Below the pieces are notes generated by a model that saw only the letters and a list, made by a program, of their open reading frames with translations, was not told the DNA's origin and did no database searches. A DNA stretch of 64,000 nt from Drosophila pseudoobscura. Its lineage: Eukaryota > Arthropoda > Insecta > Diptera > Drosophilidae. Each line of letters begins with the position of its first letter. Position 1 is the stretch's first letter. The stretch is from contig NC_046681.1 of assembly GCF_009870125.1 (NCBI RefSeq), positions 6,275,001-6,339,000 of the forward strand, written 5' to 3'. Shown here piece after piece: positions 37,005 through 48,136 of this stretch. A program made the position numbers and the translations under genes.

Positions 37005-37112
37005 ATGGTGGTAGGCAAAGGCCTGGCCAAGGTTTTGCTTTACTTGGCCCACTTGCAGTTTGTTTTCAAGACCAAGATGTCCAAATATTTTATCAATGAT
37101 CTCAAGTGGTAA
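37005..37112 (+). CDS. small ORF, 35 aa, unknown
   Basis: ATG 37,005 to TAA 37,110-37,112. The peptide starts MVVGKGLAKVLLYLAHLQ and is basic with an amphipathic start, as in small mitochondrial proteins, though that is only an impression. The stop overlaps a donor-like AAGTG|GTAAAT, so it might continue by splicing. It is head-to-head with the ORF at 36,762-36,872. Confidence 0.2.
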   Translation: MVVGKGLAKVLLYLAHLQFVFKTKMSKYFINDLKW

Positions 37113-38855
37113 ATTTGACATCATTTTGAAGCAGAAACACGCACAGGTTTTAGGTTTTATATGTATGTATAGGTATGAATAAATCAGCGTTGGTAGTCCA
37201 TAGGTGATTGTGCGATGATTTTAAGGTTGCATGTGCGCCTAGGGATAATAAATGTGAAAATAAGTCTACAGTCAGATCCTATTTCTTCAGAAGTGACCGT
37301 TTAACATTTAAATGTTGTTTATGCTCTCCTCTCTTTGGATCTGAGTGACGGCAGACGGAAGTTCGTTTCATTTCCAAGCTTCGCTTCTCGCATCCGATTG
37401 TTCTCTCAATAACAACAACAACAATGTGCCGAGAATGTGAACTATTTTTATATCCTTAACATATCCTTAAAAATCGCATTCACAGTCTTTAAGTCTTTGG
37501 GTGAAATGCTTTCAATGTCACTTCGTTAAGTTTAATGTGTACCAGATGTTTCTTTCTTTCTATCAAATTGTTTAAAATTCATGTCCGAACATTCGCCTAC
37601 AAAGCTCTGATGCCGATACATACAGACATATGTACAGATATACAGATGTATTAATCTGTCAGCAGACTTCCGCTCCGCTCCTCTCATGCATTGATTAATA
37701 ACGGAACGAAGCATTCTCCTGGTAGTTGAAACTTTTGCTGGCCCCCAGAACTAATCATTGACCGAAATGTTGATATTGTCCTGCGTTCCTGCCACTTGTC
37801 ACTGTCTCTGGGTAACTCTGTTTCTCATTCTCCGGCCCTCAGTATCTCTGTATCTCAGTGTCTCTGCCCCTGTCCATCTGTTTCTGTATGTCGCTGCCTC
37901 TCTATATCTGTGGGCAGCCTCTACGAGTCATAAATTTAATATGACACCTACAGGATGCATCAACCTAAGTACTCCCCACCGCTCCACCGCTCCACTTCTC
38001 TCGCTCCCTCCCTCTTTGTCATATGCATTATTCACACATATTTTGCTAATTAGCAAAATATTGTAAATGTTTGGATTTATGCGAGCACAGGCACAGGCAC
38101 AGGCACAGGCACCCGCACACATCCTTCAACTGAAGCACACACACAGCGTTGAGCAGAAGGACATGTGGGTGTTGGCCTAACGGAGCAGTGCATCAAAATG
38201 AACCGCAATGGTTTCTGGTCGGCTCACATGGCTGCCCAAGTCTACTTCCCACCCCCCTCTTTTGCATCTGTGCCTGTGTGTGTGTGTCCGTATCTGCGTA
38301 TGTGTATCACTGCTGCGTGCCTTCATGTGTGTAGGTGTGTGTGAGTCATTTGTGTTGATTTAATGCCTCATGGTGTCGGAATTCTGGCTTCTGGGATAAC
38401 TGAGGAGTTGCCGCCAGCCCCAGCTATAGGGGGGGGGAAGGTGATGCTGCGGCGCGGCGGCGGTTCCTAGGCTGCAGCTTTGCGGCAACTATAAATTTCG
38501 GTTTGGCTTTCAATCGACCGCCAAACGAGGGAATTAAATTCAATTTTCTGCTGACAGGTGCCATCAGACGCCAACAGGCTCGGATCCGAGCTGACGACAC
38601 CAGATGTTACCAGATGCCACCAGACTGCACCCACAGCCCAATGAAACCCATTCCATCTGGCAGGGCAGTTTGTTTATTCAAAGCATTCTCTTGTTTAGAT
38701 TAATAGAAACACTTTTCTGATTACTTCGGGCAGATCGGGCGAGCATTCGTTTGCAACCGAAGACCCTTGTTTTTCTGATCGGACATTCACAAGATCCCCT
38801 TTCAGTGGAATCGAATGTTGCGCAGGTGTTATCGCACCGCTTGGCTGGCCTTTTG
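37113..38855. other. non-coding region left of the P450 gene
   Basis: No supported gene. A CAGGCA hexamer repeat lies at 38,085-38,112, followed by GT-rich simple sequence around 38,270-38,345. Confidence 0.4.
38085..38112 (+). repeat. (GCACAG)n hexamer repeat
   Basis: More than four perfect GCACAG units in non-coding DNA. Confidence 0.8.
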
Positions 38856-38861
38856 TTTATT
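38856..38861 (-). terminator. polyadenylation signal overlapping the P450 stop codon
   Basis: The minus strand reads GGAATAAAC: the TAA stop (38,859-38,857) lies inside a canonical AATAAA. Used as the signal, it would give a 3' UTR of only some 15-30 bases. Confidence 0.5.
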
Positions 38862-39290
38862 CCGGCACTCGATGCACTTTCAATAGAACCCCTTGCCTAG
38901 GTCTGAGTATCACATTCCCTTTGCTTATCGGCAGCTCGTCTGGGAATCCAGGCACAGAACTGAACTGATATTTCGTTAGCAACGCGATGAGTCCAATTTT
39001 AATCTGCATTCGGCCGAATTGCTGACCTATGCAATGGCGTGGCCCATCGCCAAAGCCAAGAAAAGCCATGGAATGCCGCTGAAGGCAGGTGGAGGTCTCA
39101 AACCGTTCCGGCCGGAATATTGTCGGTTCGGGATAGATCTCTGAATCGTAGTGTATGGCACGGACGGGTATATGAACGATGGTGCCCTTATCTAGAACCA
39201 AGGGAATGTCACTAGAAGCGGTGGGAACCGTATAGTCCTCGGCGGCGATTCGTGTCAGGGAGGCCAGAGCTGGGTACTTGCGTAGTGTTT
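38857..39290 (-). CDS. P450 exon 2: ExxR to heme-binding loop
   Basis: The acceptor is CTCTTAAAG and the first codon is completed as Glu of ETLR. The exon encodes IHYDSEIYPEPTIFRPERF, the heme loop FGDGPRHCIG and a normal C-terminus ending at TAA 38,859-38,857. It is fully open and unbroken. Confidence 0.92.
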
Positions 39291-39411
39291 CTTTAAGAGA
39301 GAAGAATAAATGTAAGATTACTCGGCCAGTTCATACTTCATTTGTTATCGGATAAGATAATAGAGCATCTTTCGCCGTGTTATCTTCATCTTATCTGTGA
39401 ACGAAACCTAC

Positions 39412-40470
39412 CTGTGATGGTCTGGTCCAAGTAGCGCATCTCCTGCACGGCTTCATAGGTCAGATTTGGCGCGTGCTTGTGCAGAATCCCAGTGATCTCA
39501 TTTCTCAGTTTCTGCTGCACCGATGGATGCTTGGCGAGCTCAAAGAGAGCACAAGACATTGTGCTGGAGCTGGTCTCATAGCCAGACACAAAGAAGTCAA
39601 AGGCATGGGCTGTTAGCTGCTCCAGAGTCAATTCATTGTCATCTTTCGATGCCATTAAAAGCTCCAAGAAGTCATTTCTCTTGATATTGTGCCTTAAATC
39701 TTGCCTTAACTCCAGCTTCTCCCTGACGATGCGTGTAAAAAAGTCTGCGATGATTTTGTCATAGAACCGCACGGAGAGCTTTAGTTTTGCCAAGACGCTC
39801 CAATACAAGAATTTAAAGATGCGCCAACGAATACCGTCATCGCTGTGGTGAAAGATCTTACGTCCGTGCTCTCGAAACTCCACCTGCGGATCCTTGAGGC
39901 TATTGCAATGGATGCCAAAGGCACAGGTGGCAGAGGCATCCATGCTGAAGCGATCCAACAGATCATGCACATCGAGAACACCTCCTTGGGTGCCAATCAA
40001 CTCCTGAAAGCTCTCCCCTAGATGCCGAGCAACTTCTGTAATCGTTCCGAATATACATTTCAAATTTCCGCTCGAGAACATTGGCGTCAGCTTTTTTCTC
40101 AGCGTACACCACTCGTCGCCCTGAGCATTGAAGAGGTTGTCCATCAAGGGTTCCTTGTGAAAGTTTCGGCGGTCCACAAACTTGTCAAAGTCCTTATCCA
40201 GTATCTTTTGGCTAGGTCCAAGTCCAAGATGACGGCTATGGGTCGTAGATATACGTATGTTCCTGCCACCAGAGCACTACCCTTAAACGCATCGTATGTC
40301 TCCTGTAGGAGTTCCGTTAGGCGCACGGACTTCATCTTGAAGAAATGCCCGAAGAGGAAGTGGGCCCGCAGCTGTTTCACCCCATTTATCTGCCAGTAGT
40401 TGTATTTGCATCGCAGGTATCCAAGCACGCCACTGAGCAGCGATGTTAACAATATCAGCACGAATCCCAT
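39412..40470 (-). CDS. P450 exon 1 (frameshifted near 40,205)
   Basis: The ATG at 40,470 follows a 20-nt leader from the predicted start site. The anchor helix (VLILLTSLLSGVLGYL) is followed by typical N-terminal P450 sequence. The first frame is open to about 40,144; the second carries the rest of the exon through the I-helix to ACAG|GTAGGT. One missing base in AAAAGATACTGG explains the switch. The rest of the exon shows no other stop or indel. Confidence 0.85.
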
Positions 40471-40489
40471 CAAAGAATTCAGATAAGAC

Positions 40490-40521
40490 TGAGTCGAAAT
40501 CAGATATGGGTCTATCTTATA
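40490..40521 (-). promoter_or_regulatory. core promoter of the P450 gene (TATA + Inr)
   Basis: On the minus strand TATAAG occupies 40,521-40,516 and TCAGTC 40,492-40,487, placing A+1 at 40,490. The first T of TATA falls exactly at -31, the textbook fly spacing. The predicted 5' UTR is 20 nt. Confidence 0.75.
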
Positions 40522-40529
40522 AACTGCTA

Positions 40530-43080
40530 GAATGAATGTAAGTTTTTTTCTGATTGTCAGATAGCGGAGGAAAGAAACAGCGACAGATCTATCAGCCTCT
40601 CAGTATTGTAGTCTCTTGCGCACTCGAAACTCTGAATCTGCTTTTGAAAGAACAAATAATTGTAGGTAAATTAATGAATTTTTTGTATTTTAGTTAAATT
40701 TTGCTACATGGACTTTTACATAATTCTAGACGGGGGGCGTCAGTGTAGAATGTAAAATGTAACAGTTTCGCTTTTCTCCCGCTAGGGGCGCCAGTTTAAA
40801 TAATTGTACAAAAATACCCGAGCTAGCGCCTGTGTTGAAAATTGTCCGTGGTTCGAGCCCGTGATAGGCAAGTGGAAGAAGAGAAGTCTCATTTTGTGGG
40901 ACTTTTTCAGTGCTGCCAATTATTTAAACAACAACGTCGTCTGGGAGGGGAGTAGGAGAGATTGAGGAAGGAAGCGTTACGATCTGTGCTTCGAATCTAT
41001 GCTTTCCATTTGAAAGTTAAATATATTCGGAATTATTTGATTAGTAAATATTAGCAGGCTTCTGGTAGCTGACACATTTTTGACGCCGGAATGGCTCCAG
41101 CCACAAAAAGTCTTCAGTGGCAAAGAAAGAACGGGAAAAAAGGATAGGAGATGGCAAAAACGAAAGAAAAAATTAAAACGCACTGCATACGAAAGTGGAA
41201 TGGACAAAAAGCATAGGATATCAAAGCATGGCGGAGCGAAGGCTCCACATACAAAGGCAGTACAAATTCCCGGCCGTACGCTGAAGGCAAGACAAAAAAA
41301 AAAATAAAAAAGGGATAGATGGGTTTCTCTTTTAAAGGAAAGCCTTATCAGAGCTGACCTAAACCTGCTGAAGCAATTTTCTCTGCCGTCCTTCCAACAT
41401 TTAATATGCATGTCGAAAATGAATGTGGAAAACTTTTTGCGGTTTCCCCATCATTAAACCGATCAGTGTCACGACTCTGCAAAAAACAAACCCACACCAT
41501 TAGCCACAATAAAATTGACGAATGGCTGCGGGCATATTTGATTACATGGCAAATTGATATTATCAAATATATATAAATAAATAAAATAATACAAAGTTTG
41601 TCATATTCCATAAGATAATAAAAAGTTGTAAATATTCTATGGCTATTAAATATTATAATTACAGAATGCGGCGAACGTGAAATGAAAAGTGCGCAAAGAT
41701 GAGGGCCAGCTCCTGGGAACGAAACCCCTATTGCATTTTTCAAATCAAATTTGTACTTCAATTATTTTTTAATCCCTCACTCATTTCCAATCATTTTCCT
41801 TTTGGTCAGCGCTTTTCTTTTGCCGGGTTTGCCGGGTCTGTCTCTAGAAAATGGTTCCTTTCTTCGCCTCTACATTTATGTGTCTTCGTTATATTTTTTT
41901 TTTGTTTTTTTTGTTGGTCATGCAGCACATGGTCTGCGGGCTTTATTAACTGCTCCTTTTGTGGGGGCGTGGTAGCAGCAGACAGAGAGAGAGAGAGATA
42001 GTGGGGGTGGGTGTAGTGTGGCAGAAACTGCAGCTGTTGGGGCAGGACTCTCTCCTGCAATCGTTTCACATGCCAATTTTTTGCCATTTACCATGCCGTT
42101 GTGTGAAATTCGAGTCAAAATGCCATGCCAGCAATTTGGACTCTATTTTTTGTGTTACGTTACGTACTTCTCTCTCTTTTTTCCCGCTTAACTCTTCAAC
42201 TTTCGAAGGAGCGGGGAGAAGAGGAGACAGGAAAAAACTAACCGCGTTCCAGTACTCGGCTCACTCCGCGGCTCCTTTAATTGCCCACTCGGTGAAGTTT
42301 ATGAGGGCAGCGGCAGACATTTAATTTATTTTAATAATTATTTTTTGTGTTCCACCCTGGCACGGCTCTCCTCCACGCTCTTCTTCTCGACTCTTTGCTG
42401 CTCTCTGCTGCTCTGCGCTTTTTAAATTGAATTATAAAGTCGCGGGAGTTTTTTGTTGCGCTCAAATTTTTTTTAATGGAAATGAAAAATATGAAATTGT
42501 TGCCATGTGGGTTGCTGGCAAAAAGCAAACAATTGCAGTGGCGTGGGCGACGGGGGAGGAAGTTTGGTGTACATTTTGCGGTTCAGTAAATACTCGCTTC
42601 GGGGCTGCTGTAAAACCAAAAGAATTTCCAAAAATCAGAAAACACGAAATCCACTCAAATAAACCAGCAAATTCCATAATCAGGTGAGAGGCAAATTAGG
42701 ATTATAGAATATATGGTTGAAGTCAATTAGGATTATAGAATGCAGGCAAAACGCAAGGATGTGGAATCAGATGTCTGGAAGATCAAGCTAGTGAATGGTT
42801 GCAATCTAATTGCTGAATCCACTTTTGCATCCAGATCATCTAGCATCGTATTTAAGGAGATACGGACTCTGTAGAGGGCTACATGATCGGCGCTACTTGT
42901 AATAGAAGGAAAAGTATAAATTTATTTGTTCTCCCATAGGTTTCAGAATTAATCGACTGCCACTTGACTAGAAGGACTAGAAGGTCGTAGCAGCTGAGAA
43001 TGCGAAACAGATTAGGCCACAGATAAGAAATAATAAGTACATTGAAGTATATTCAAATTATTTCTCAACGATCGCAAATA
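40530..43080. other. non-coding region between P450 promoter and repeat element
   Basis: No supported gene. ORFs here are short and of mixed frame. A (GA)n tract lies at 41,983-41,998. Confidence 0.4.
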
Positions 43081-43086
43081 TTTCCC

Positions 43087-44543
43087 GATTACGAGGAGGC
43101 ATTGTACGCCAGGATCGGATGAGAAATAGCGGAATTATATCAAAAAGAACAATGAGGCTATTACCAAAAATGTATATAAAAAACTAAACGTAACAGCAGC
43201 AATATCCTTATTGTCCTTGATTTCAATCCGCTTTTAAGGAATCAGGGATATCGGACAAGAAATGGAGAGTCTGGTTTCAAAAATCAGGGATATCGAACAA
43301 GAAATGGGAAAGATATAGTGGCTCATCTTGAAAAAAAGGTTAAAAGGGAAATATCCTTATTTTCCTTGTCGTTAAATGGTCGGGGACATTCTGCCGACTA
43401 AAAAGAGGTGTGGCACGCCCAGTTCGGACAGGAAACGGCATAGTTTTAGCGATTTTTCTAAAAAAATCTATTGAAAAATAGCGTTAAAGAGGCATATCAT
43501 TATTGTCCTTGATGTCCTTGTTCGGTTAAAAGCTACGGGGAGGAGTGGCAAGCCGAGATCGCCAGCCAAATACAACAGATATAGAGTACTGAAAAAAGCC
43601 AGATACAGACTGTCAAACGGTATTTTTTGCGAAAATCGTCGAAAAATGTATGTCCTTTTTTCTGATGCCAATCGGATGGCAGGACTCTCCCGATCACGAA
43701 AAGACATGCCCCTCCCAGATCGTCCCATAAATACTCGAGATATAGCCAAAGCAAAAACGCAAATAAAATCGGACGTCAACGAGGAAATTTCGAAACTCGG
43801 TACCAGGCCAACAGAAATCAGCAGAAAGCAACTCAGCTTTTGGTGCACCCCAAAAGTATGCAACAAATTTTACATTCGCTAAAGTTGCTTTCTACTGATT
43901 TCTGTTCGCCTGGTATCCCAGATCTGAAATTTCTCATTTTCTGCCATTAGAGCATTCGCAAATTCAGGGTTGTTGTTGTACAACAATTGACAGCAACAAC
44001 AACAGTAAATTACAACAAAAAGCCAGTTTTGTATTGTAGTTTTATCCCTTATTTGTCGTCCGATCCTGGCATGCTACTGCTTCCTGTGATCGGAAGAAAA
44101 TTCCAGATGTGATAGTGTCCTTATCAAGCACTAAGGATCAAGGATTTTTTCTTCAGTCATATATATCTTGTTTTCTCCTTTATTTGTGGGCCAATCAGGA
44201 CGTCCCATGGCTTCCTGTCATCGGGGGAAAATCCTTGATCTGGTCCTTATCAAGGACGAAGTGTCAAGAATATGGTTTCCAGTCATATATATCTCGTCTT
44301 TTCTGTTATTTGTTGGCCGATCTGGGTGTGCCATGGCTTAATGTTTTCAGAAAAATATCCTTGACCCTCTGATAAGGACTCTAACGTCCCCAGCCATACA
44401 TATTACGATTTTTCGGCTGTTTGTGGGCCAATCTAAGCATGCAATGGCCTCCTGTGATCGCGAGAACATCCTTGATTTAATGGAGTCCTTGTCAAGGATC
44501 TAGGATATTTTCAAGTACCAAGGATATTTGTTTTTTAGTCCGA
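43087..44543. mobile_element. foldback-like repeat element with inverted arms of ~115-130 bp units
   Basis: The right arm holds four degenerate units starting at about 44,049, 44,179, 44,306 and 44,420. Each reads roughly TTATTTGTGGGCCGATCTGG, then CATGCCATGGCTTCCTGTGATCG, then a pair of TCCTT/AAGGA motifs. The left arm carries the same core in the opposite direction near 43,087-43,130, 43,405-43,437, 43,538-43,573 and 43,690-43,734. The centre is a clear 50-bp inverted repeat. There is no transposase ORF. Long inverted arms built of short tandem units resemble Foldback elements. The outer limits are estimates, and no target-site duplication was identified. Confidence 0.6.
43784..43932. repeat. 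50-bp imperfect inverted repeat around a 49-bp spacer
   Basis: Left arm 43,784-43,833 (GAAATTTCGAAACTCGGTAC onward to AAGCAACT) is the near-perfect reverse complement of 43,883-43,932 (AGTTGCTTTCTACTGATTTC onward to GAAATTT), with only a few mismatches. It would form a strong hairpin and marks the symmetry centre of the repeat element. Confidence 0.8.
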
Positions 44544-45238
44544 TTAAAACGTTTCATTTAAAAATATCCCAGGAGTTCCCAATTAAGGATGAATCCTTGA
44601 ATAATACCTCGAATTTTTTTGTGTGTTTTGTTTCTGTAAGACGGCATTATGTTTATTTCGATTCTGTTAAATTAAGATGATATTACAATATAGTATTATA
44701 TATGTATTATTTATCATACAGCTTGCAGTGCTCGGGAACTAAGCTAAAACGGAGTTAAAAATAGGAATGATGGCATTCCAATAACTTAACACTAGTTTTA
44801 TAAATGTTTTTTTGTTTTCTATTTTGTTTTGGTTTGGAGTCAAGCTTGAGAACAGTTTTTATGTAGCTTTTGAATGGCTTAACTCTACGTCTTATGTTTT
44901 ACATTCTAATACTTTGTATTTCCGTTATCCCTTCCATAAACTTCCTCCTGCGCCTCCGCCTCCGCCTCCACCACCTTGTCTGAACTCATGAGTTTCCACC
45001 TTAAATGCTATACAAATGACTTTTTACAGTAAGCGACTCTCAACATTCGGGCATAACTTAGAACACATACAAAATACACGGATTTTGTTGACCGAATCGA
45101 TGCTTACGTTATATTTTATTTTTTATTTTTTCTTAGTTAAACTAACTTTGGTTTCGTCTTTTGCAGATTTCCTATACTTTCCTTTTTTGTTTTTGTACAA
45201 ATATTCAGAAATACTCGAGTTGCACTTCTGTAGATGAA
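44544..45238 (-). other. probable DIP-theta 3' UTR
   Basis: A/T-rich sequence directly downstream of the DIP-theta stop on the minus strand, with several AATAAA candidates (including 44,651-44,656). No ORF of note. Confidence 0.35.
45115..45127 (-). terminator. candidate polyadenylation signals for DIP-theta
   Basis: TTTATT at 45,115-45,120 and 45,122-45,127 reads AATAAA on the minus strand, about 115-120 bases after the DIP-theta stop codon. Confidence 0.4.
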
Positions 45239-45435
45239 TTATCCATGCCACGTAGATAGATGCGCCAGGAAAAGGACTATGGGCAGGGCTAGGGCTTCCA
45301 TAGGGAACAGTAGGGGTGATGTCGCACTCTTGAGGTCCTGCATTCGATCCAGATCATCTGTTAGGGACTTGGCATCGTGTTTGATTAGATGAGGGCTCTT
45401 GCCCTCCGCCCTGTAGTTGCCACCATGATCGGGTG
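45239..45435 (-). CDS. DIP-theta: DIP-theta last exon: GPI-type C-terminus
   Basis: The acceptor is TTATATTTCCAG and the stop TAA is at 45,241-45,239. A charged segment (KSPHLIKHDAKSLTDDLDRM) is followed by small residues (SATS) and a hydrophobic end (LALPIVLFLAHL) that runs almost to the last residue, a textbook GPI-attachment signal. It joins the Gln-rich exon in frame as Ala. Confidence 0.87.
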
Positions 45436-48028
45436 CTGGAAATATAAATGGAAATAGAAATGTCACAATGATTGATTGAAATATTTATAGATTCTTTTGT
45501 GGGAGCCCTCGCTTTTGTTTCTGACTTAATCAACTGCCACATGGGCACTTTATGATGTGCCCTTCATATTGTTGGGACTTGAACGTCATCAATTGAATGT
45601 CCTTTTTCAATTATGCGCTTGCCACACGCCAACGGGCATAAACAATAGACACAGGATGCGTTTATGGCCAGCCATTTGTAGCAGGCGACAGTGCGAAAGA
45701 GATAAAGCCACAGATAAGGGGCACCCCGACAGAGAGGGAAAGCGGGAAAAACGAGTCGAAGGACACACAGGATACACCCAAACCCGAACTGTTTGTCAAC
45801 TGGCGGAGCAGAAAGTATTGCATATAAAAAGGACACAACGCTGCCCCGCCCGCCTGCCCCACTTATTTATAACATTCTCACTTATACAGTTCCCAGTCCA
45901 CTCTATCCCCCCGAAAAAATCGAAAGTATTCCACCCACACTGCCACACTGCCACTTGCCTCTTGCCGAGTCCTTGCTGGCATTTTGTTTCAATTTCACTT
46001 GGCAGCATCGGAAAATTGTTTCGATTTTTATTGCTTAAGTGCGTTAAACCCTTGCGCCATGCATTCCAAACAGATGAGAGGAGAGTATCGGATATGGCTG
46101 GAAGAGGCGGAGTAGGAGGAGAAGGAGGAGGAGGAACGGGTACGGTTCTATGGGGTCGTCTATGGGTTCCATGGAAAGTGAGTGTGGGAGGAGTGAGGTG
46201 AGCCGGAAAAGTGGAAAGGCTGTGTATTGTTTTTGCCATCAATTTATCCTGCAGTTTGTTTTTTGTCCAGTTTTGGCTTTCTTCCTTTTTTTGTTGTTTT
46301 TTTTGTTGTTGCTCGATTGTTTGTTTGTCCGGCAATCTGTTTCATTGGACATTTGTTTGCGTGCTGGGGCCCGGCTCTATATTTTTTGTTTGCCTCGTTT
46401 TTCCCTTTTTTTTTCCTAGTTTTTCCGGATTTTTTCCTTTGGTTTCTGTTTGACTTTGACGTGGACGGGCCATTGGTCATTAGGTGGATTGCAAACAATT
46501 GTTTGCGGGACTATGTCGGTTGCAATACAACGACTGTGTGTGGGTGTGTGGTGAGAAATTGCAAGTTTTCAAATAGAGAACAAATTCCTGGGATTTGTGT
46601 GTTGATAATTGAAGTTAATGGAAATGGCGGTGGAGCGTGCTTAGGTTAGGTGCATTCAGCGTACTAAAAAGTCTTTCCAAATGCTGGTCTATATCTGCAA
46701 TTTTCCGATTAAAAGCTAACAAAAACTCACTCTGAAAAGTATAAACATGTTAATGAAATTTCAAAAAACTGCATGAACCGCCTCTGAGGTCAGATCCCAA
46801 AAGTAGTCCCCGTCGAACTTCAATGAATTTTATTTCATTTCATTTTGAACTTTATCATAACTATGAAATATGGCATTGGAAGCGGCATCAGTGAATACTT
46901 TATTTTCCGTAGTTGCAGGTCCATCGAAGGGACTTTTTTTTCGTTTTGTTTTTAACGAGAAACCCTTTTATTTTTACAACGGAAATGCGCAAATTGCTTT
47001 GGAAATTTATTTGTCTGTCTCCCTCCCTCTCCTTCCCTCTCTCTCTGTCTGACTGTGTAGGTGTTTGTGTGTTTTGGTATTTCATTTTTCTATAAGCAGC
47101 TTTTCCAGAAAACTCCTCTTTCTGCTGGGTACTGTGTTGGTTCCCTGCTTCCTGATGGCTTGCAGGAAGGCAAGGGGATGGCGTCTGCAAACATTTCCAT
47201 GTGTGAAAGCTGTGGCAACAGCGGCACTAACACCCACCCACCGACCCACTATGTGAGTGTGTCAGTGTATGCGTGTGGCTGATTTTTATTGACGTTTGAG
47301 CATGTGTTTATGTGTGTCCTGTGTGTCCTGTTTGTGTGTATAGGGGTAAAGAGAAAGTCCCAACGGTGTCTTTAAAGCGCTTAAGCATAAAAAGAGAAAG
47401 AAAGGAGCTCGGCAAAAGCAAAGAAAAACCAAGGAAAACCCATACTGAATGCCAAAGAAAACTCCCATCTACCCATCCCGTGCCCTGTCTGTATGGCAAA
47501 GCGAAACGCTTTGGCTCAAACATGGGCTCTTATAAGTGTTCCTCCTCCAACTACTTGAAACTTTAAGCGTAATTTCTGCATAATTCCCAGCCTCTGGGCT
47601 CTCTCTCAGGGGTGCCATCGACTCGACTCGAGTGGAGTGGAGTGGAGTTTGTTGTGGCTAATAGAAACAAACGTGCAACTGTTTGTGATACTCTCTCGAA
47701 TGCTCGTATCTTCATTGGTCTATCTTCATATGGAAGGAACTTCCCTCAGTCCATGTCCATGGTAAAGACCTGCCTGCCCTCGGGGGCATTGCTTTTACTC
47801 CATTAAGTGTAGGCCTGTGTGCTTTCACACCTCGATTGCAGAGCGAGCCTGTTGCACTTAACCGAAAAGACAGAGGAAGAGAGTGAGAGAGAGAGGAGAG
47901 AGCAGCGGCAAATGAAAGGAAAAACAGGTCCTGGCACTCAGCACTTGAGACTCACTTGGGTCCTGCCTTTGCTGCCATGCGTTATATTTATTGTAAGTGT
48001 ATATTTTTTGCACTTGTCAGAGGAGTGA

Positions 48029-48136
48029 GCCGCAGGACCACCCCTCCAACCTATAGCCGCAGGACTACCCCTCCATCGTGTAGCCGCAGGACTACCCCTT
48101 TATCCTGTAGCCGCAGGACGGCCCCCCTATGCTGAT
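48029..48136 (+). repeat. 27-bp minisatellite, four units
   Basis: GCCGCAGGACTACCCCTCCA-type units start at 48,029, 48,056, 48,083 and 48,110, an exact 27-bp period, with the last copy diverging at its end. It lies in the large last intron of DIP-theta. Confidence 0.85.

Larger units (their letters stand above)
38857..40470 (-). other. gene: CYP6-like cytochrome P450 with a one-base frameshift
   Basis: Two exons (40,470-39,412 and 39,290-38,857) separated by a 121-nt intron encode an otherwise complete microsomal P450 of about 497 residues, the usual length. These heme monooxygenases sit in the ER membrane and oxidise hormones, plant compounds or insecticides. Visible features are an N-terminal membrane anchor, the I-helix (SGYETSSS), the K-helix ExxR (ETLRKYP, across the intron), FRPERFE and the heme loop FGDGPRHCIG with its Cys ligand. 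The family looks CYP6-like (CYP3 clan). Near 40,200-40,210 the frame shifts: LDLDLAKR in one frame continues as ILDKDFDKFVDRRNF in another, and exon 1 is one base short of the length its splice phase requires. It is either a recent pseudogene, a null allele or a sequence error. Confidence 0.88.

Noticed and set aside
40845..40875. GGTTCGAGCCC resembling a tRNA B box
   Set aside because: No matching A box at the right distance and no cloverleaf could be formed with the flanks, so it is not called a tRNA.
45557..46201. 214-codon forward ORF
   Set aside because: It runs through simple-sequence DNA next to the DIP-theta last exon, has an implausible Cys/His/Arg-rich composition, and its end is a GGA-type repeat.
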